Shown here piece after piece: positions 13,987-17,853 of a DNA stretch of 17,853 nt. Every line of letters starts with the position of its first letter. Position 1 is the stretch's first letter. Source of the DNA: Actinomycetes bacterium (GTDB taxonomy: Bacteria; Actinomycetota; Actinomycetes; Mycobacteriales; Mycobacteriaceae); the NCBI GenBank assembly GCA_023417985.1, contig JAEZDV010000188.1, positions 1 to 17,853 on the forward strand. The letters are read 5' to 3'. The notes under the pieces are model-generated. The model was not told the DNA's origin and did not search any database. It was given only the letters and a program-made list of their open reading frames with translations. The translations under genes were made by a program, and so were the position numbers.

Positions 13987-15828
13987 ATGACCACATCACA
14001 GGGCATATCCGATGAGAAGGTCGATTGGAACAAGCTCGAGAATCGTGCGTCGTCCGTGGCCCGGTTGTTCATCGACCGCGTCACCTCCTCTCCCGACGTC
14101 GAGGCGTTCCGGTTCCCGATGGGTGCGGGGGAATGGATCGGGGTCACGTGGAAGGAGACCGGCGACCGTGTGCGTCTGCTGGCAGCGGGCCTCGTCGCGC
14201 TCGGCATCGAACCCGAGGACCGCGTCGCCCTCCTCTCGGCGACGCGATACGAGTGGGTGCTCGCCGATCTCGCCGTCATGTGTGCCGGCGCCGCCACGAC
14301 CGCGGTCTACCCCACGACGAAGGCACCGGACGTCACGTTCATCGTGGCGGATTCGGGAAGCCGCATCGTGATCGCCGAGGACACCACACAGGTCGACAAG
14401 CTGATCCGGCATCGGGACGAACTGCCCGGCGTCTTCAAAGTGGTGGTCGTCGACGGTCACGGGGACGGCGACTGGATCATCGGTTGGGACGACCTCGAAG
14501 ACCTCGGACGGACGTTGCTCGCCGAGAATCCCGACGCGGTGTCCGACCGCATCGGGAGAATCCGGCCGGACCACCTCGCGACGCTCATCTACACCTCGGG
14601 CACGACCGGGAAACCCAAGGGTGTTCGTCTGCCCCACTCGGCCTGGACGTACGAGGCTGCCGCAATCGACGCCATCGGAATCCTCGGTCCCGAAGATCTC
14701 CAGTATCTGTGGCTGCCGCTTTCGCACGTCTTCGGAAAGGTGCTGCTCACCCTTCCGCTTCAGATCGGTTTTCCCACCGCGGTGGACGGCCGCGTCGACA
14801 AGATCGTCGAGAACCTCGCAGTCGTGCACCCCACCTTCATGGGCGCTGCGCCACGGATATTCGAGAAAGCCTACGCCCGGATCGCGTCGATGATGGAGGA
14901 AGAGGGCGGTGCCAAGAAGAGGATCTTCGACTGGGCCGTCGGCGTCGGATCGAAGGCGGGACAGGCGCGCCGGGACGGTAAGGCACCGGGGATGCGCGCC
15001 AGGCTCACGCTCGCGCTTGCCGATCGATTGGTCTTCTCCACTGTCCGTGAACGTTTCGGCGGCCGGATGCGGTTCTTCATCTCGGGATCCGCTCCACTCG
15101 ATCCTCATATCGGAAAGTGGTTCGACACGATAGGCATTCCGGTGCTCGAGGGGTACGGCCTCACCGAGACCGCAGCAGCGTCGTGTGTCAACCGGCCGAA
15201 CTCCTACCGGATCGGCACCGTCGGCCGCCCGGTGCCGGGCACCGAGGTCGCGATCGCCGACGACGGCGAGGTGCTGATCAAGGGTCCCGGTGTCATGACC
15301 GGCTATCACAACCGCCCCGATGCGACCGCCGAGTCGCTGACCGACGACGGCTGGTTCCGCACCGGCGACATCGGCAATCTCGAGGACGGCTACCTGACGA
15401 TCACCGACCGCAAGAAGGACATCTTCAAGACATCGCAGGGCAAGTACGTCGCGCCGTCCGCAACCGCCGCGACCTTCAAGGGAATCTGCCCGTACGCGTC
15501 GGAGATCGTCGTGTACGGCGAAGGCCGGCCGTACTGCGTGGCACTGGTGGGCCTGGACCCGGAGGCGATCACCGAATGGGCCGGGAGGAACGGCCTGGAG
15601 GGCTCGAGCTTCGCCGAGATCGCTCGGAATGCCAAGACACGAGGGCTCGTCTCCACCTACATCGACGAGCTCAACGGTCGACTCAACCGCTGGGAACAGG
15701 TCAAGAAGTTCGCGATCGTCGACCGCGAACTGTCGGTGGAATCCGGCGACCTGACGCCGAGTATGAAGTTGCGCCGGAAGGTGGTGGTGGACACCTTCTC
15801 GGACAGCCTGGTGGGTCTGTACGACTGA
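13987..15828 (+). CDS. Long-chain fatty-acid-CoA ligase (AMP-forming), FadD15/FadD11-like
   Basis: This 613-residue ANL-superfamily adenylating enzyme activates fatty acids with ATP and joins them to CoA. Visible core motifs are the P-loop YTSGTTGKPKG (202-212), LPLSHVF (243-249), EGYGLTET (388-395), WFRTGDIG (456-463), the hinge DRKKDIFKTSQGKYVAP (474-490) and the C-terminal catalytic lysine K594 in TPSMKLRRK. The overall arrangement matches long-chain acyl-CoA synthetases of the mycobacterial FadD15/FadD11 group. After the hinge the usual APxxxE pattern reads APSATAATFKG, without the common glutamate. It is probably transcribed without a leader from TAGACT. The gene lies 17 bases before the DUF5313 gene. 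Chain-length preference is unknown. Confidence 0.9.
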   Translation: MTTSQGISDEKVDWNKLENRASSVARLFIDRVTSSPDVEAFRFPMGAGEWIGVTWKETGDRVRLLAAGLVALGIEPEDRVALLSATRYEWVLADLAVMCAGAATTAVYPTTKAPDVTFIVADSGSRIVIAEDTTQVDKLIRHRDELPGVFKVVVVDGHGDGDWIIGWDDLEDLGRTLLAENPDAVSDRIGRIRPDHLATLIYTSGTTGKPKGVRLPHSAWTYEAAAIDAIGILGPEDLQYLWLPLSHVFGKVLLTLPLQIGFPTAVDGRVDKIVENLAVVHPTFMGAAPRIFEKAYARIASMMEEEGGAKKRIFDWAVGVGSKAGQARRDGKAPGMRARLTLALADRLVFSTVRERFGGRMRFFISGSAPLDPHIGKWFDTIGIPVLEGYGLTETAAASCVNRPNSYRIGTVGRPVPGTEVAIADDGEVLIKGPGVMTGYHNRPDATAESLTDDGWFRTGDIGNLEDGYLTITDRKKDIFKTSQGKYVAPSATAATFKGICPYASEIVVYGEGRPYCVALVGLDPEAITEWAGRNGLEGSSFAEIARNAKTRGLVSTYIDELNGRLNRWEQVKKFAIVDRELSVESGDLTPSMKLRRKVVVDTFSDSLVGLYD

Positions 15829-15833
15829 AGGCT

Positions 15834-15839
15834 TATGCT
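15834..15839 (+). promoter_or_regulatory. -10 box of the DUF5313 gene, probable leaderless start
   Basis: TATGCT lies six bases before the ATG at 15846, so transcription would start on the A of the ATG. No ribosome-binding site is present between the ligase stop and this ATG. This suggests the small gene has its own leaderless transcript besides any read-through from the ligase gene. Confidence 0.45.
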
Positions 15840-15845
15840 GTCGAT

Positions 15846-16226
15846 ATGAGTAGCGCACGACCTAATTTGTTTCAGCGTGTCGGATACATGGTCGGCCGCA
15901 CGTTGCCGCCCGAACTGCGGGAGTGGGTGCGCGAGGACATTCTCGGCCCGGGCGGCGCGCGTCGCTACCTCCTCCGATGGAACCTGCCGGTCATTCCGCC
16001 GTTGATGCTGTTCCTGCTCATCCCCGGTCCGGTCTGGATCCCCTTCGCGATGATGCTGCTGTTGTTCCTGCCCTGGATCTACTTCTCGGCCGCACTCATG
16101 CCCGTGTGGCAACAACATCGCCTGCAGCAGCACGGAATCGACCCCGAGTTGCTGAGTGCGAAAGCCCGCGACCGGGCAGCCCGCGAGCGTGAGGACTACG
16201 AGCGTCGCATGGGCCGGGCGGTCTGA
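15846..16226 (+). CDS. DUF5313 family small membrane protein
   Basis: This 126-residue protein starts at ATG 15846; the same frame is open further upstream but overlaps the ligase gene, so that part is not real. It has an N-terminal amphipathic segment (PNLFQRVGYMVGRTLPPELREWVREDILG), a hydrophobic hairpin of two helices (about 45-62 and 64-86) with a Pro/Gly turn (IPGPVWIP), and a charged C-terminal helix rich in Arg, Glu and Gln. This is the DUF5313 pattern seen in mycobacteria and relatives. The function is unknown. It lies directly downstream of the acyl-CoA ligase and converges on the GntR regulator gene. Confidence 0.75.
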   Translation: MSSARPNLFQRVGYMVGRTLPPELREWVREDILGPGGARRYLLRWNLPVIPPLMLFLLIPGPVWIPFAMMLLLFLPWIYFSAALMPVWQQHRLQQHGIDPELLSAKARDRAAREREDYERRMGRAV

Positions 16227-16239
16227 CGTTTCGTCCCCC

Positions 16240-16258
16240 GAGACCGGTTCGCCGGCTC
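16240..16258. terminator. Hairpin between convergent genes, possible bidirectional terminator
   Basis: GAG-a-CCGG-TTCG-CCGG-CTC forms a seven-base-pair stem with one bulged A and a TTCG tetraloop. It sits exactly between the DUF5313 stop (16226) and the GntR gene stop (16257-16259). There is no U-tract, as is common for actinobacterial terminators. Position and stem support a terminator, but the stem is short. Confidence 0.4.
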
Positions 16259-17006
16259 AGGACAGCACCTCGACGAGCGTGGTCTCGCTGTCCCCCGTCA
16301 TGAACTTCTCGACGCTGTCGAGATGGCGTCGCCAGAAGATTTGCGCTGCACCCGGTTCGCCCTTGCGCAGCAATCCGACAAGTTTGCGGCTCGCGCGCAG
16401 CGCCGTCGCTGCTCCCGGCCGCTCGGGTTCGGTGCGCGAAGAGATGTACAGGGCCGCGTGCGCATCCATGATGTCGAGGAGCATCCCGGCCAACGTCTCC
16501 AACGTCTTGTTGCCGCCGAGTTCCATCACCGTGCGGTGCACCTCGGTGTTCGCCTTCGCGAAGGCGTGCGGGTCGTCGAAGACGGCCTCCGCCTGCTCGA
16601 CAACCGCGGCGAGCGCGTCGATCTTCCCGACGGGATCGGCAGCGATCAGTCCCACCGCCGCGACCTCGAGTTCGGTGCGCGCGCGATAGACGTCGGCAAG
16701 TGGAACGCCACGGTATTGCAGCAGCAGACCCGTGTAGCGGGAGGCGGTGGACCTGTCGGGCGCCTGCACCCGGGCTCCGCCGTGGGCACCGCGCAGAACG
16801 GTGATGATTCCCTCCGACTCGAGGATCCTGAACGCTTCCCGCAGCGTGGGACGCGACACGCCGAAACGCTCCATGAGCGCGGCCTCGTTGGGGAGGGGTT
16901 CTCCGGCTTGGAGTTCGCCGGTGATGATCTGCCGGCGCAGGTTCGCCGCTATCAGCTCACCTGCCTTGGGCACACGCACGATCGTCGAACGTCCGTCGAG
17001 TGGCAT
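16257..17006 (-). CDS. FadR-type GntR family transcriptional regulator (FCD domain)
   Basis: This 249-residue protein has an N-terminal GntR winged helix (about 14-80, including LPNEAALMERFGVSRPTLREAFRILE in parts, and the wing RGAHGGARV) and a C-terminal FCD ligand-binding domain (about 107-237). FCD proteins often hold a metal through one Asp and three His. Here the positions read N153, H157, H183, S206 and H228, so the usual Asp and one His seem to be replaced. The ATG at 17006 has AGGA seven bases upstream; a longer start at 17087 would add 27 residues without similarity to the family. It is divergent from rraA. The GTTCAC-N8-GTGAAC palindrome upstream is a likely autoregulatory site. The ligand is unknown; family members respond to organic acids or acyl-CoA. 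Confidence 0.88.
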   Translation of the reverse strand: MPLDGRSTIVRVPKAGELIAANLRRQIITGELQAGEPLPNEAALMERFGVSRPTLREAFRILESEGIITVLRGAHGGARVQAPDRSTASRYTGLLLQYRGVPLADVYRARTELEVAAVGLIAADPVGKIDALAAVVEQAEAVFDDPHAFAKANTEVHRTVMELGGNKTLETLAGMLLDIMDAHAALYISSRTEPERPGAATALRASRKLVGLLRKGEPGAAQIFWRRHLDSVEKFMTGDSETTLVEVLS

Positions 17007-17033
17007 GTCCCCGTCCTGTACTCCTGAGGCTGT

Positions 17034-17053
17034 GTTCACCGGCGAACGTGAAC
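17034..17053. promoter_or_regulatory. Candidate GntR operator (GTTCAC-N8-GTGAAC)
   Basis: A perfect 6-base inverted repeat, GTTCAC cggcgaac GTGAAC, lies 28-47 bases upstream of the GntR regulator's ATG. It is in the 170-base region shared with divergent rraA. The spacing fits a dimer site between promoter and gene. It does not match the FadR/GntR consensus TNGTNNNACNA, so binding by this regulator is inferred from position only. Confidence 0.45.
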
Positions 17054-17163
17054 CTCCCGAAGGATACAAGGATCTACCGCATTGCATCGTCGGAGAGGGC
17101 GATCATCCACCTGTTTCGGATGGTCGCGTCGCATGCTGTGCAGACGGCGCCGGGAGCGCCCAT

Positions 17164-17169
17164 TTATCC
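17164..17169 (+). promoter_or_regulatory. Possible -10 box of rraA
   Basis: TTATCC lies seven bases before the rraA ATG at 17177 and no ribosome-binding site is visible. This would give a leaderless transcript. The box is a moderate match and no clear -35 was found. Confidence 0.3.
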
Positions 17170-17176
17170 TCAGCAC

Positions 17177-17668
17177 ATGAGCGACACTGCACACGCATTC
17201 ACCGCAACCGCCGACCTCGCCGACGAAATCGGCCCGGACATTCGCAGCTGCGACACGCAGTTCATCCAGTTCGGCGGGCGCGCCGAGTTCGCGGGACCCG
17301 TCACCACCATCCGGTGCTTCCAGGACAACCTTCTCGTCAAGCAGACGTTGTCGGAACCCGGAAACGGCGGTGTGCTCGTCGTCGACGGTGGCGCGAGCAT
17401 CCATACGGCGCTCGTCGGCGACATCATCGCCGGCCGGGGGGTCGACAACGGATGGGCAGGCATCATCGTCAACGGTGCCGTCCGCGACTCCGCGATCCTG
17501 CGCACCCTCGACATCGGGGTCAAGGCGCTCGGCACCAACCCCCGCAAGAGCACCCAGACCGGATCCGGCGAGAAGAACGTGCCGGTCGAGATCGGCGGCG
17601 TGACCTTCAACCCCGGCGAGGTCGTCTACAGCGACCACGACGGCGTGGTCGTGCGCGCCGAGAACTGA
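17177..17668 (+). CDS. rraA: RraA family protein (regulator of RNase E activity / 4-hydroxy-4-methyl-2-oxoglutarate aldolase-like)
   Basis: This 163-residue protein closely resembles mycobacterial RraA (formerly MenG). Family landmarks are TADLADEIGPDIRSCD at the start, QFGGRAEFAGPVTTIRCFQDN (31-51), VVDGG (68-72), LVGD (79-82), NGAVRD with R103 and D104, and KALGTNPRKS (116-125). In E. coli RraA trims RNase E activity. Related enzymes are class II aldolases or oxaloacetate decarboxylases using the same R-D pair and a divalent metal, so either role is possible here. It is normally a trimer ring in the cytoplasm. The frame is open upstream to 17000, but ATG 17177 gives the family's normal N-terminus. 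It is divergent from the GntR gene, which may co-regulate it. Confidence 0.9.
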   Translation: MSDTAHAFTATADLADEIGPDIRSCDTQFIQFGGRAEFAGPVTTIRCFQDNLLVKQTLSEPGNGGVLVVDGGASIHTALVGDIIAGRGVDNGWAGIIVNGAVRDSAILRTLDIGVKALGTNPRKSTQTGSGEKNVPVEIGGVTFNPGEVVYSDHDGVVVRAEN

Positions 17669-17683
17669 CGTTCGGGAAGATCG

Positions 17684-17853
17684 TCAGGCTTCGCGCGCGA
17701 CCCGCGCGCTCGCCCCGCCGATCTCAACCACGTCGCCGACGTGCAGTTGACGGCCACGTCGGACGTCGACCTCACCGTTGACCGATACCAGGCCGTCGGC
17801 GATGACCTCCTTCGCCTCGGCACCCGAGTCGATCAGGCTCGCCAGCTTGAGGA
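17684..17853 (-). CDS. S4-domain RNA-binding protein (YbcJ-like), 5'-truncated at the window edge
   Basis: Reading the minus strand inwards from the window end gives 55 residues and a TGA stop at 17684-17686. The sequence begins LKLASLIDSGAEAKEVIADG, continues LVSVNGEVDVRRGRQLHVGD, and ends VVEIGGASARVAREA. This is the core of an S4 RNA-binding domain: the helix pair with SGAEAK, then the G-x-V-x-V-N-G-E strand and the R-x-x-x-L-x-x-G-D-x-V loop. Small stand-alone S4 proteins of the YbcJ/RlbA type have this form. The first codon(s) lie beyond the window. It converges on rraA with a 15-base gap. Confidence 0.85.
   Translation of the reverse strand, partial: LKLASLIDSGAEAKEVIADGLVSVNGEVDVRRGRQLHVGDVVEIGGASARVAREA

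Overview
The window is high-GC chromosomal DNA with dense, short-spaced genes, GTG/ATG starts and several apparently leaderless promoters. The gene content points to a Mycobacteriales actinobacterium, most likely Rhodococcus or a close relative. The evidence is a GabD2-type succinate-semialdehyde dehydrogenase, a mycobacterial-type RraA, UdgX, a DUF6474 and a DUF5313 protein, and a FadD15/FadD11-type acyl-CoA ligase. The genus is an inference from protein resemblance, not from a marker gene. I see no rRNA, tRNA, CRISPR, insertion sequence or phage gene. The window looks like ordinary chromosome rather than an island.

Layout. Positions 1-507 hold the 3' part of a GDT1/TMEM165-type cation transporter. 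Positions 558-2301 hold a marR-MFS operon whose promoter carries a strong palindrome (AGTAT-gc-TTGCC-gaca-GGCAA-ATACT), followed by an SDR dehydrogenase (2357-3124). A convergent gene (3201-4793, minus) encodes a TM0106-type nuclease with a Cas4/AddB-like four-cysteine pattern and a DEDD exonuclease-like C-terminus. Positions 4904-7639 form a plus-strand run: a basic coiled-coil DUF6474 protein, a small His-rich membrane protein, then copC and copD. This is probably a copper-handling unit. On the minus strand are udgX (7669-8319) and, upstream of it, a FetB/UPF0014 permease (8402-9157). Divergent from fetB is a DUF427 protein (9219-9989).

Positions 10002-12313 hold a second regulator-exporter operon: tetR and a 14-TM DHA2 exporter with ATGA overlap, behind an unusually AT-rich promoter with an operator-like inverted repeat. 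The exporter overlaps the 3' end of convergent gabD2 (12282-13835) by 32 bp. Divergent from gabD2 is a long-chain acyl-CoA ligase (13987-15828), followed by a small DUF5313 membrane protein. The right end has a FadR-type GntR regulator (minus) divergent from rraA (plus). The last gene is the 3' part of an S4-domain RNA-binding protein cut by the window edge.

Themes: two independent regulator-plus-exporter cassettes (MarR/MFS and TetR/DHA2), copper import and trafficking (CopC/CopD plus a candidate new membrane partner), and DNA repair or nuclease functions (UdgX, TM0106 family). I found no convincing multi-gene undescribed defence or biosynthetic system. The best leads are the His-rich membrane protein before copC, the atypical active site of the TM0106 nuclease, and the set of candidate operators. 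No stretch over 300 bases lacks a gene.
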